Of a stretch of 64,000 bases of DNA, positions 54,121 through 64,000 are shown piece by piece. The DNA is from Dipteris shenzhenensis (taxonomy: Eukaryota > Polypodiophyta > Polypodiopsida > Gleicheniales), in the NCBI GenBank assembly GCA_047967505.1, contig CM106538.1; one strand, given 5' to 3'. Every line of letters begins with the position of its first letter. Positions within the stretch are counted from its first letter, which is position 1. The position numbers and the translations under genes are program-made. The notes under the pieces are model-generated. The model saw nothing but the letters and a program-made list of their open reading frames with translations, had not been told where the DNA came from and did no database searches.

Positions 54121-55239
54121 GTGAGTTGTTAGATCATGAGTCAGTGCTTTTAATAGTCGGTAGACTACGTAATGGAGCTGGTTAGAATGCTGGGCACGAA
54201 TTCTCATTATGAAGAGATGTTGATCCAACGGCGGAGATCACGATTCCACCGAACCCAGCCGTTGACAGAATAAAGGGGCAGACAGTTGCATGGCAGGACA
54301 TTCAGTTTTATTCCGGAAAATGCCAAATCAAAGATTCAGATGTTGCTATGGCTGGTAGCTATGTGGAAAGAGTAGTTGTCCCGAACTATGTGGAAGGGCT
54401 CAAGTGATCTCCGTGGGGATGCCTCTCTCTCTTTACAGCGGCAGGCAGCCTAGGGAGAGGTTTGGGTTATTTGAGCTCTCTTTCTGCCACATGTCACAAT
54501 TTTGGACATTGATTCCGCACAAATCTAACGTTATGGATTTACCTCTATTTTAGTTTTTCTAGTGTAAAAGCATAGCTAAGCTTTTCACCAGAACAACGTA
54601 AAAGTGCTTTTCTAGTAAATCTATATAATTGTAAGCATCCACATGATTGTCAGCATTATTTGTGTACGGAGCGGTTGAAGTATCTTCAACCAATACTGAA
54701 GTGCTTTGGAGTATCTTGGACCAACACTGAACAGTTTGAGAGGTAAGACTTTCTTCCAGTGCATGTGCATTGGTTTTTTTAGGAGCTTGCTTCACTTTCA
54801 CAACGCTCCCCCGAATGGAGCTCCCCGATTGAGCTTGGGAACAAAGTAGTCAGGAAGCTCCATATAGATTTTTGGTGTTAACATGAATGCCTTGCTAGTG
54901 TTCTCGCAGTTGCTGCTGTTATTCTCTGATTTTTTTGTTGCTACGAAAACTAGTGCAGTAGAATTAAATCAGGGTAGGGGAGCAATTCCCGCTTTGTTTT
55001 CATATCGGTCTTAGTATGAATTGAATGGTATTCCAAAGATCCCTGTCTCGACTTGAAAACCTCCACCAACGAATAATAGTAGGGCCACTTTAACATCTTG
55101 GCCTGCCTTCTACCGCTACCTATGTCACCTTCACCTCTTCCTGTCACCAAAATTGTGTAGTGTCTCCCTACTATGCCGTATTTCACGCCCACTGCTTCTA
55201 CGCTAATTATGCACTGCATCGATGGTAAAAGTCTTCCTG
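54121..55239. other. No supported gene
   Basis: Holds one copy of the dispersed ~220-bp repeat. The rest shows no coding signal. Confidence 0.5.
54441..54666 (+). repeat. Dispersed ~220-bp repeat, independent copy
   Basis: Direct-orientation, diverged match to 56,546-56,764. It lies outside the outer inverted arms. Confidence 0.7.
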
Positions 55240-55829
55240 CCCAAGATGCAGGGTTATAGAAGCAAGCCTTTGCCCCTGGAGTAGTCGGACTTAAACAGGA
55301 AACACATGTCTTGGTAAGGGGACTGCACTCCACCAAACTTCTAGATATTATACCAGACCTCCATAGAAAGCTGTCACTCCGTCTCGAAAGCCTACTGCCC
55401 TCAGGAAACAAATCAGGATTGCAGTGGGCCATGGCAATAGATCCTCAAAAGCAATCCTATCGTTGGCCAAACTTCCCAATCCTACTATCTAGAAGTCCTT
55501 CACGAGAAGGTGTCTCAAAAAGCAACCCCAAACAAAAGATCTGCTTTGTAAATTTACTAGCCTCAACTCAGCGGATGAGCATGTTAGCTGTAGATCTTTA
55601 TCTTTGTCCTGTAGATCCAACGATAAAGAACACTGAGTTGAACATATTCCTATTGCCGACCATATCGTAAAACCTTTAGAAATTGGCTCCAATGAAGAGC
55701 CCGAGTCCTAAAGGGCATGTCAGATTCTACAACAGTAATGTATTCGCTAGCGTGTTGAGGCTACCACTCCAAAATCTCATTTTTACGACCACTTGAGTAC
55801 GCGCGAATACGAGCTAGAGTTTTGCTTTC

Positions 55830-56410
55830 TTACAAGTAGGCATCAAAAGCTGTAAGGTCCTACAACAAATGTCATCAAGCACATCGTTGTGAGGGAAACA
55901 CTAAAAAGGTCAACATCCTCTTTGATCTTTGAGATGAGAAGAGTACCCATGCCCGAGCTTGTGACTCCGCCCATCGAATTGACAACTTGAAATCCTACAA
56001 ACCAATTTCACTAGTTTATAGGCTTCTTTTGGGGACAACTGGAAAAGGTAGAATCGTCGAACACAGGATGTCTATCGTTCAAAGAGATGTATTTGCACTT
56101 CTGAGTAGGTATAGTAACACCAAAGTGCTGAGAAGCTATGGAAGCTATAGCCCCAATAGGATAGCAGAGCAGTCCGGCGAACTGTATCCTCATCTAATAG
56201 TACTTCTCGTTAGCTTTTAAGAATTATAGCCATATGGACATGGCAACGATCCTCATCGAGGCGAAAGTCTGTAATCGTGAAAGGTTGTCTATGCAGACTC
56301 AACTGGAATACGAGTTGATGATGCTCTTGATGATACGATTCCCAAGCCAAAAGAATAGCTCCTAATCGCAGCTCTCATCCTTGTCCAGCACGGAATCGAT
56401 CAATTTGCAC
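55830..56410 (-). pseudogene. Beta-tubulin fragment, inverted second copy
   Basis: The minus-strand reading has the intron 1 acceptor-like TTTGTAG near 56,000, then FQVVNSMGGVTSSGMGTLLI of exon 2. A deletion removes the segment corresponding to the VEPYNATLS block, and the reading resumes before the DICC codons. Of exon 1 only the last few codons (about 56,370-56,410) remain. The acceptor has changed from CAG to TAG. It derives from the same duplication as the copy at 27.55-28.44 kb and is more degraded. Confidence 0.88.
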
Positions 56411-56545
56411 CTTCTTACAAACATAATAATTCTTTTTTTGCATTTAAAATAATTTCTAAGTATTTCATTGAAAGCGAGAAAAAACATGGATACATGATGT
56501 CAATGATAATATTTTTCTATGTATTTAATTCTATTAAATTTTCCA

Positions 56546-56764
56546 GCAGGCAGCTTAGGGGGAAGTTTGAATTTCTTGAGCTGTCCTTGAGCCACTTGTC
56601 ACAATCTTGGGCATTGATTTCAAGCAAATCTAACGGTGTGAAAAGCAAGGTGCAAAAGCATAGTTAAGATTTTTATCAAAAGGATGGGAGAAAAGCATAG
56701 AAGTGCTTTTGTCATAAATCTATATAATTCATAACAAGCACATGATTGTCAGCATTGTTTGTGT
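56546..56764 (+). repeat. Dispersed ~220-bp repeat, copy in right outer arm
   Basis: Counterpart of 27,021-27,255 (inverted) and related to 54,441-54,666. Confidence 0.7.
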
Positions 56765-57207
56765 CTTCAAGCAACAGTAAAGAGGTTTGGTTGCTTGCAG
56801 TGTTTCAACTAAGATTCTCTCCGAGTCGATGTGCATTCCGTATTTTTTCTTTATAGATTTGAGGTTGCATGACAATTGAATGATTAGAGCTCTTTGGAAA
56901 TGATGCTGATCGATCTATCTATTTGCCTATCACTCCGCGCGTCACATTACCTACAGTGGAGACACTGCGGTGAGGTTGTTGGAAGCCGGCCATCCTCTAG
57001 GATTTGGTGTTAAGCAGTTGCAAGTAGCCAAGATGGATTTGTGTTTAAGCAGGTGCTAGCACATAAGTGTAGCAAGGGCCTTGAAGAGATGAAGCCCAGT
57101 GTGGCATAGCCTTGGTATGTGAAGCTTTGGAGAGCCTCGCGATGACCTTATGCTCTACTCTCACAAGCCTAAAAGCTCGACTTACCACAGTGTTCAAACT
57201 CCCATTT

Positions 57208-58545
57208 CCTCGAGGTTGCAGAGGCACGTAACGTTAGCTAAGTGGAGATGAGAATGGTCAGTGCTCTACTTCGGACTTCCTCTAATGATACTTGTCTTTT
57301 TGTGCTGTCCAGAGTCTACTAAACGATTTGAGAATGTTGGAATCATCACGCTCAAGGACACACACAGATCCTCTCAAGCTCACATTGGCAAGCTTTTGGG
57401 ATATTGTCTCTCGGCGTTCGACTCGGCATTATCTCAGCACCGAGGGAAGCGCTTGCTCCCTCGAATTATCTCTTTGGGAAAGGAAGTGTGCTGCCTCCCC
57501 GCCCACACTACGTGTGGTTATAATAATTATATATTATATATTATAATATAAATATTTGCAATTACTCATCCTTCACAAATTCTTGTTTTCAATATGAATT
57601 CTTACAACGTTCCTCTCCTTTAATGCATGTTATCGATTCGAGGGAGCAAGGAAATCCAAGATGGATGCAAGATTGAAGGATGACTACACCTTTATTCATA
57701 TGGTTGTAGTCCATGTGACAATACTGTATAAACTACAATAAGGATCAGTTATTGTATTGCCTTATTCATGTATTTATTGGACTTCAGCTTCCAAAATATG
57801 GACATCACAAAATCAATAATAAATCACCACCCCTAACATTTGCAGGGAGGATCGGGTCCTAATGGACCTTGTGTCGCATCTCATGTCCAATATTTTACTC
57901 ATTCACTTTTTTCTTTAAAATTTTGATAAAATAGTAGGATTCAGCTTCAATTTTGAGCTAGTAGTTACTTGCTCCATGATGAAAAGGCTACCTGTCGCAA
58001 ATCTAGTTATGTATATGGCTTCAAAGAGCTCCCTTTATGGATGGGGTTGACCAATTCCAAAGGCAGCCAGAAAGATTTTCAAAAAGGGAATAGCTAGATG
58101 GGGAGATGTCTAGAACAACCAGGTGGGGATTGGTACGAACTAGAAAGCATTATGAGAAATTACCAGTTGGATAATTTTGAACAAACTTTATGCGCAAAAT
58201 CTTTCAAAGGATGAAGCCAGAGTGGCCAACATCAGCGATAATTATTCCTTTGGTGGGCACTAAGAGTGATATACCACCGATAGGGGAGGAGAACTAAGAG
58301 CACATCACAAACCACTTGCCACGCCACTACGTAGGCACTCCAAGCTAATCTTGGTCACCACATGCTAATCCGGGCTACTTTGCTATACTTAACTACGACC
58401 AATTGTATATAGCTAATCCTTATGCACCATATGCACTTGCGTGTGTGGTCATGCCTGTACGAGTGCTATCTCCATAGTGACTCCCACAGACCCCCAACTA
58501 ATGGATATGCCTTCCTGACTAAAGGCTCCATTAACCAATTTGCTT
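57208..58545. other. No supported gene
   Basis: No recognised domain. A TA-rich tract lies at about 57,520-57,560. Two overlapping frames of about 90 codons at 57,261-57,551 match nothing I know. Confidence 0.5.
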
Positions 58546-59735
58546 TCACTGCCTTCCCAAGATTACTGTTGAGTTTTCATCCTCAAAAACAAAATATGGA
58601 AAGAGCTTTTGGAGTGTGCTTAATTTTTCCCAAGTAGATCCTTCTTTGGGCATGTTCTTGCACTTAACTAAGCATTCCCTCCATACGGAGTGCCTAGTTC
58701 TTTTCTCTTGAGTATCGAATATCTTTTCTGGATCATGTGGTAAGGACGGAGGCTTGATAAGGCCTACAAGTAGCCCAATATCGACAAGATTATCATCGGT
58801 ACCTAAATTTTTTTTCAGTCTACTCACATGGAAGACTGGATGTACCCTACTATCTTCCAGCAGTAGTAACTTATAAGCAACACTTCCAAACTTTTTCAAT
58901 ATCACAAAAGGGCTACAATACCTCGATGATAGTTTGGGAACCATGCCAACCTTTAAGGATTCCGAATCCTCAACACCCTTAAATAAACCTTATCCCCTTC
59001 TTCAAAAGTCACTTGACGACGATGTGTGTCATCATAATGTCTAGCACGATCCTGAGTGCGTCTAACATTATCATTTCCTACCTTCAACATCTCATTGAGA
59101 TCTTGAAGAAAATACTTTACTTTACCTAGTTTCTCTTTATCAAGTCCAATGGCCATGGTGACTTGAGGTTGGAAAATCTTTTACTTTGCCCAGTTTCTCT
59201 TTCTCGAGTCCAATGGCCATGGGGGCTCGAGGTTGAAAACCATATGTTAGATGAAGGGATGATACCCTGTAGCTGAATGTTTCAAGTTATTATAGGCAAA
59301 CTCCAATATAGGAAGATAGTCCTCCCAATTAATTTGCTTTTTGCTCATATATGCACAAAGAATATCTTCCAAGACTTGGTGATCTTGACTTGGTTAACCC
59401 TTTCAGTCTGCCCATCACTCTGTGGATGGTCCACAGTACTCATGCTCAACTAAGTGTCTCATCTATTGAATCATGGAATAACATTCTTCTTCCCTTATTC
59501 AAAGAAGGTCTAAGAGATAAAATATAACACCTATCACTTACAATATTAGTTGTTGGTAAGCCATATAAGCAATAGACATTATCAATGAAGATCCGTACCA
59601 ACTTCGGAGTCTTCATTGTGCTCTTTGTTTGAATAAACTGACACGTATTGGTCAACATATCCACAATCACCCAAACCGAATTATTGCCTCTATTCGTTTT
59701 GGGTAATCCAACTATAAGTTTTTTTATAGGTGCAA
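58546..59735 (-). pseudogene. Gypsy integrase fragment, second lineage
   Basis: Minus strand, from about 59,735 down: VGLPKTNRGNNSVWVIVDML, LYGLPTTNIVSDR (catalytic aspartate), a frameshift, then WEDYLPILEFAYNNLKHSATG. After several breaks come RARHYDDTHRRQVTFEEGDKVYL, LSSRYCSPFVILKKFGSVAYKL and VHPVFHVSRLKK, with a weak chromodomain-like end (CLVKCKNMPKEGSTWEKL). A short segment around LDKEKLGKVKYF is duplicated (about 59,100-59,220). The wording differs from the gypsy element at 38-51 kb, so it is a separate family. No LTRs are recognised. Confidence 0.85.
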
Positions 59736-61869
59736 AACACTACTACTAGCAAAAAAGGTACTGAATGTTTGGAATTACATGCGGCCCTATTTGAAGTGTA
59801 ACTGTAACAATATGGGTATTCAATGTCCAAACGAATTAATGTGGTTTGGCCATGCAATATGGTAACCACATACACCAGTTTATGAAGGGCAATACACTTG
59901 CTGTTAAAGTGTACTCCTACATTCATTGGTGCTCTTCCTTTATCTTATTCTCGGTCAAGCAAGCTATGGCATTTTCTTGCTACAAAGATTTGGTCAATGA
60001 AGGTGTCAAATCAATAGTTAATGATCCAGACACTTGCCAAGTTGGTTCACATGAAACAATAGAATTGAATAGTGGAAAATTACGTGGTGGAGTTGGGTCA
60101 GATGAAATAAGATGATTGAATAGTACATGACTACTTGATGGAGTTTCAACAAATGGTACAATGGTCGGCTCAAGCCAATTGATCAATGAATGAGATCCTA
60201 AATTCCTACTTTATCAAAGTTCTCAATAAATCAATGAAATGAGTGGTAGTAGCAATTGATTTGGACACATGCACACTAGAGGCCTTATGGAAGTAGTGGT
60301 TCATGCAGAGCATGGGTTGGTGGAAGGAATAAAGCATACATGTAATTCTACAACTAATCAATGATTATTTTCAGTGTGTTTGACTAATGTGGAAAATTTT
60401 GATTATCTTAATGAAAATGATGACTCAGATGATGAGGAGGATGAGAAGCACCTAGCGTGGAACAAGGTGGGTGAGTGGGCTAGGAGGGTGACCCTAGAAG
60501 GACCTGTGCTTGCCTCCCTAAGAGTGGGATATAAGGTTCTAGGGGCATAGCAGTTCTCTTCAAATCGCATTTAAGAACGGTCATATCTGTGATGTGAAAG
60601 GAGGAGCACGCACAGCACATGTGCATACAAGTTCTATCATTTGATACAACCACGCCGCCGATGTGCATTACAATATGCTACTTTCCCCTAGATACATCAT
60701 CCTCCTATGCTCATGAGATCACCACAAAGGGCCATAGCCCATGAAATTATACATGTAAGAAAATAATACAACGTCTGTGCTCAACAGATAACAGGATCTC
60801 ATACGCAAGAGAGAAAACAAGATAGTATGGAGAATCAAAATTTTGATTACTGTAGAATTGATACAATAGATGGCGCTGCCTCCCAGCCGTGCGCTCCTGT
60901 GAACGAAGCTTCGATGGTGTGCTGGAAACAGTAGAAGACGGAGGCTGAATGCTAAGGAATCAAGGTTGATGTAGCCAGTGATGAAATGGGCTTCATGGGC
61001 TTGCTCTTATATAGCCGCCAGTCGTAGTCGGTTAGGCTCAATTGGGTGGCCGACCCTGGGGTCCACCCAAAATGGTCGATTGGGGGTCGGTCCCGAAATA
61101 GGCCACCGACCATACGATAGAACCGGTGTGCAAAATAGAGCAACTGACCTATGGTCACCGTTCGGCCCACAGCCATCCAGGATCATCTGAGGCTCCAAAC
61201 AGGCCCCGCAACCCGAGAGTGGGCTGCCCCGAGAAATGCTCTGTCTACCCTCAGTGCGGTCAGTCAAGGGATGCCTTCCTGCACTTGCATGTAGCCTAGT
61301 TGGTGGTGTGCCAACTCTATCTGAAGCCGTCTAGCCATCAGGCCACACATGGCCCCCATCTGGTGTCCAAACCAGGACCTACCGGATAACCGAGCTACTC
61401 AAATGCCTTCTCCTCATATGGGGGGCTTACAAGTCGAGTTAGCTGGTTTCCGCGTAGTTACACGAGAGTGGAGCATTGATATCTAATAATACACAATGAT
61501 ATCATGGAGTTCTCTAGACAAAGGTGGATTTTCCTCCTAGGTGAATTCAATGCTTGTACAGGGAGTCAAAAAGTGGGCCTACTAGTCTTTAAATTGGACC
61601 CCTCAGAGTACCAAAGATGGACCTAACAAAGCTTGGGAGAGGATGCACATGTCTATACAGTTTAAAAATTCATGTTGTCCAGAGTTGAACTAGAAAGCAA
61701 GATTATAAATGAAACACAATACAAGTAGTATCCAAAAATAATATGTAATTTAAAACAAATACATTGTTATATAAGATGATAGTACGAGCCCATTTGTAGT
61801 ATCTAAATAAAAGCATCATTATGTTTGCAATTTATGTAATCCATTCTTTCTAGATAGTTCGATGCCTTC
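59736..61869. other. No recognised coding region; possible minus-strand promoter or LTR
   Basis: No known domain. An acidic plus-strand reading (ENDDSDDEEDEKH, about 60,410-60,452) is too short to assign. At about 60,950-61,200 the base composition rises in GC and a TATA box lies on the minus strand, as in a gene promoter or an LTR. I could not find LTR ends or a second copy. Confidence 0.4.
61006..61014 (-). promoter_or_regulatory. Candidate TATA box, minus strand
   Basis: CTATATAAG in the context GGCGGCTATATAAGAGC, with GC-rich sequence upstream and no obvious coding frame downstream. Confidence 0.45.
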
Positions 61870-62699
61870 TTAATCATCATTGTCCTTGTAGAGAATGTTG
61901 GCAAGCATGTAGTTCTTTGCAACCCTTTCCAATTGTATTCTTATTTCGAATAACAAATTAGCCAATGGGCTCATAAATTGATAGTGTTCTCCCTGTATGT
62001 TTCCTGTAATAAATTTGTATACAACCTCTACCAACAAGTGTTTACTACATTGCCAAATCATGATTTATTGGAGAAGATATCTTATGCATCATTTTCAATA
62101 AATGGTGTATCTTTACACCACCTCTATGTTAGATATTTTATGCATCATTTTTAAAAAATGGAGTATCTTTACACCACCTTTATGTTGATAGCATCAACTC
62201 TTGAATTCTCAGTATAAATAATTAAAAATTAATTAGTAACAATCATGAAATTATTTAACAGAGAATTATTAAGAAACTATTTTGTAAAAAAATTAAAAAT
62301 AATTAATTAAGGCTCCGTTAACAACCAATAATTTTTTTTAAGAAACTACTTAGTAAATATTGTTAATTAGAAAATTAATTAAAGAGTTAACGAGAATATG
62401 AAATAGAAATTTAATATTTAATTAAGAAATTACCTTAAAAATGATCATTGAGAAGTTAATTTTTTATTTTTATAGTGAAAATGACTGGAAGAGGGACAAT
62501 GAGTTAATTTTTTATGTCAAATTTGCAAAATATTGTATTAGAAAAGAATTTTCCTTCTCCTTACATTCTCTTCCCTACCCACACCTCTATTTTTGTTTTG
62601 TAGGCCACGGTTATGTGGAGGTGAATATATGCAAGGCTCCAAAAACACCCATTTTTTTAGTGTACTAGGTGAATATGATGTAAAGGTGATTGGTTTGGG
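61870..62699. other. AT-rich DNA, no supported gene
   Basis: Very AT-rich between 62,060 and 62,480. A 63-codon minus frame at 61,870-62,061 could be a further transposase piece, but I cannot assign it. A ~45-bp segment (word GGTGTATCTTTACACCACCT, first at 62,104) is directly repeated with changes near 62,161. Confidence 0.4.
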
Positions 62700-63427
62700 A
62701 AAAAACTCCAAAATAAGATAAAAAGTCCAAAATTTATGAATACTATGTTTGGCCCAAAGCCCTTTAAATGTCATTAACCTCCATCCTGTTCCATAATATT
62801 TGCAACCATCTACCAAAGGGACTAGATACACATCTATGTTCTTCACCTTATGCTTGCCTAGCAAGATGAGTGCCAATGTCAGATGCTCGTTCTTTATGTT
62901 CAACCACCAAGGGATATTGTAAATTGTGACCACCACTGGCCATGTGGGCCATGATGTGGAATGATGCCTTAATGTGAATTAACACCTTCCATAGCCAATC
63001 CAAGACACAAATGCCAAGGCTCAAGCCCAAACTATCTCTTTTCCATGTGTCTCCAAGCCTTTCTAGTTGCAGGGATCCTTACTGTTTCATCCATAGAGTG
63101 GTTGCAAGAATTCTAATCCATAAGTCGAGCCAGTGATCCACAACAAAATAGGTGTGAGATGCATATTAAGATGGGCATGTGTCGGAGTACCTTTCTCAAA
63201 ATCTTGTCTCCTTGTGTGTCTTTCTTGTATTGCGATACACCACATTGTGGACAAGTTGTAGAGTACTCATATGTTCCTCTACAAAGAATGCAATCATAAG
63301 GACATGCATGAATTGACTTGTAATCCATTCCTAATGATGCAAATATTTTCGTTGCATCCTTTCTTGGGTTGAAAATCACATTGCACTTTGGAATTAATGT
63401 TTGCAGCAACCTAAGACATCGATCCAT
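62700..63427 (-). pseudogene. CACTA (En/Spm) Tnp2-type transposase fragment
   Basis: Minus strand. The frame from 63,427 reads RLLQTLIPKCNVIFNPRKDA, then LGMDYKSIHACPYDCILCRG, CPQCGVSQYKK and KILRKVLRHMPILICISHLF. This is the HACPNDC...CPVCG signature of plant Tnp2/Transposase_21 proteins. After frameshifts it continues PVVVTIYNIPWWLNIKNEHL and LLGKHKVKNIDVYLVPLVDG, the next conserved block. Only part of the N-terminal half of the transposase remains; catalytic residues and terminal CACTA repeats are absent. It abuts the copia integrase fragment at its 5' side. Confidence 0.9.
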
Positions 63428-63476
63428 TCAATGTATTTGAAACATGGAATTGGAAGCAGATGCAATATAATTGGAG

Positions 63477-64000
63477 GCATCCAACTCATTCCAATCATCC
63501 TTAGACATATCTAGAGGCAACCCTTTGCCTTTTAGCATGCACCGTGCCATCTCCATGAGCATTCTATTCTTTTGTTTAGCCACATCATTCTACTGAGGAG
63601 TATATGGTGTAGTGCATTGGTGTACAATGCACATTTCCAACATATGTGCATCAAAAGCATGAGACAAGTAATCCTCACCTCTATCTGTTCTGAGTCTGTG
63701 CACTTTGCATCTCGATTCCATTCTCGACCATAGAAACAAAATGTCAAAAATTGGCAACACATCAAATTTTTCCTTCAATGGCTACACTTAGGCGTACTTG
63801 AATAAATGTCACAAACTCTCAATGCTTGTTTCTACATAGGCCCACAAATGTCACTTTCTATGAACAAGATACACTTTTTGAACAACTCTAATGGTCCCAT
63901 CTTTTTAAAGGCATGCTAGTGCATCTTCAAAAGAATGCAATCCTCACATACATGTTTAGGAGGAGTGTCCAAATTTGGCAATGCATACACCATTTGCAAT
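63477..64000 (-). pseudogene. Copia integrase fragment, running off the window
   Basis: Minus strand, from the window edge down: pre-integrase zinc-binding remnants, then KEKFDVLPIFDILF, LRTDRGEDYLSHAFDAHMLE and TPYTPQ. Next come NDVAKQKNRMLMEMARCML (the usual GVAERKNRTLMEMAR, with the catalytic glutamate replaced) and KGKGLPLD. The reading then changes to MSKDDWNELDA, a gag motif of another copia family. A TAG stands at an expected glutamine after TPYTPQ. Only this part lies in the window. Confidence 0.85.

Larger units (their letters stand above)
55240..57207. repeat. Outer inverted duplication, right arm
   Basis: Inverted counterpart of 26,591-29,038. Relative to the left arm about 380 bp are missing between TATGTTTGTAAG and AAGGTGCAAATT (junction near 56,408), which removes most of tubulin exon 1, and about 95 bp of exon 2 are missing near 55,893. 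At its outer end the sequence continues past the homology (CGAGGTTGCAG), whereas the left arm stops at the copia LTR. Confidence 0.92.

Overview
This window looks like intergenic DNA from a land plant with a large, repeat-rich nuclear genome. The evidence is the number and type of transposons: Ty1/copia elements with a tRNA-iMet-type primer binding site, a Ty3/gypsy chromovirus, two LINE lineages, and hAT and CACTA relics. There is also a beta-tubulin fragment whose intron positions match plant beta-tubulin genes, and a fragment of a plant nodulin-like membrane transporter. I cannot name the genus. I see no intact host gene; every recognisable coding region is a transposon or a broken gene piece.

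Layout. 1-13.7 kb: low-complexity DNA, a hAT transposase relic with a recognisable intron (1140-1933), a small copia scrap (near 2.5 kb), a decayed minus-strand copia pol (about 7.5-9.1 kb), a pair of LTR-like direct repeats (9.34-10.26 kb), a 373-bp tandem pair (12.9-13.6 kb) and several microsatellites. 13.9-18.1 kb: a decayed LINE (endonuclease plus reverse transcriptase) ending in an ATCT microsatellite. 18.3-19.5 kb: three almost identical 383-bp tandem copies carrying a broken coiled-coil reading frame. 19.8-21.1 kb: a copia pol remnant, cut exactly at the start of a copia element at 21,093-26,589 whose two LTRs are very different from each other.

26.6-57.2 kb is organised as two inverted duplications, one inside the other. 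The outer arms (26,591-29,038 and 55,240-57,207) carry inverted copies of a beta-tubulin fragment. Inside them, an inner pair of LINE arms (30,387-32,547 and 34,154-36,552, about 2.1 kb each) lie tail to tail around a spacer holding LINE 3' sequence and a minus-strand copia fragment with its LTR. A 247-bp miniature inverted-repeat transposon (MITE) is present three times (36.0, 36.8 and 41.1 kb), each with 15-bp terminal inverted repeats and an 8-bp target duplication. One copy sits in the right LINE arm, and the left arm keeps the matching empty site. Next come a nodulin-like gene fragment (37.85-38.25 kb) and a Ty3/gypsy chromovirus (about 38.4-51.15 kb) that is interrupted by a MITE and by a complete minus-strand copia element (42,778-48,683, near-identical 170-bp LTRs, CACTC target duplication).

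From 51 kb on: a minus-strand LTR remnant with a TATA box, an unidentified broken coding region (52.2-53.1 kb), the right outer arm, a minus-strand gypsy integrase fragment (58.5-59.7 kb), a possible minus-strand promoter near 61.0 kb, a CACTA (Tnp2-type) transposase fragment (62.7-63.4 kb) and a copia integrase fragment running off the window end.

The insertions give a relative history. The gypsy element was hit by a MITE and by a young copia. The LINE palindrome formed before the MITE entered its right arm. The left outer arm begins exactly at an LTR edge, which suggests that recombination between copia elements helped build the rearrangement. The most interesting structure is the LINE palindrome. 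If transcribed, it would give a long hairpin RNA able to feed small-RNA silencing of its LINE family; this is inference and untested.
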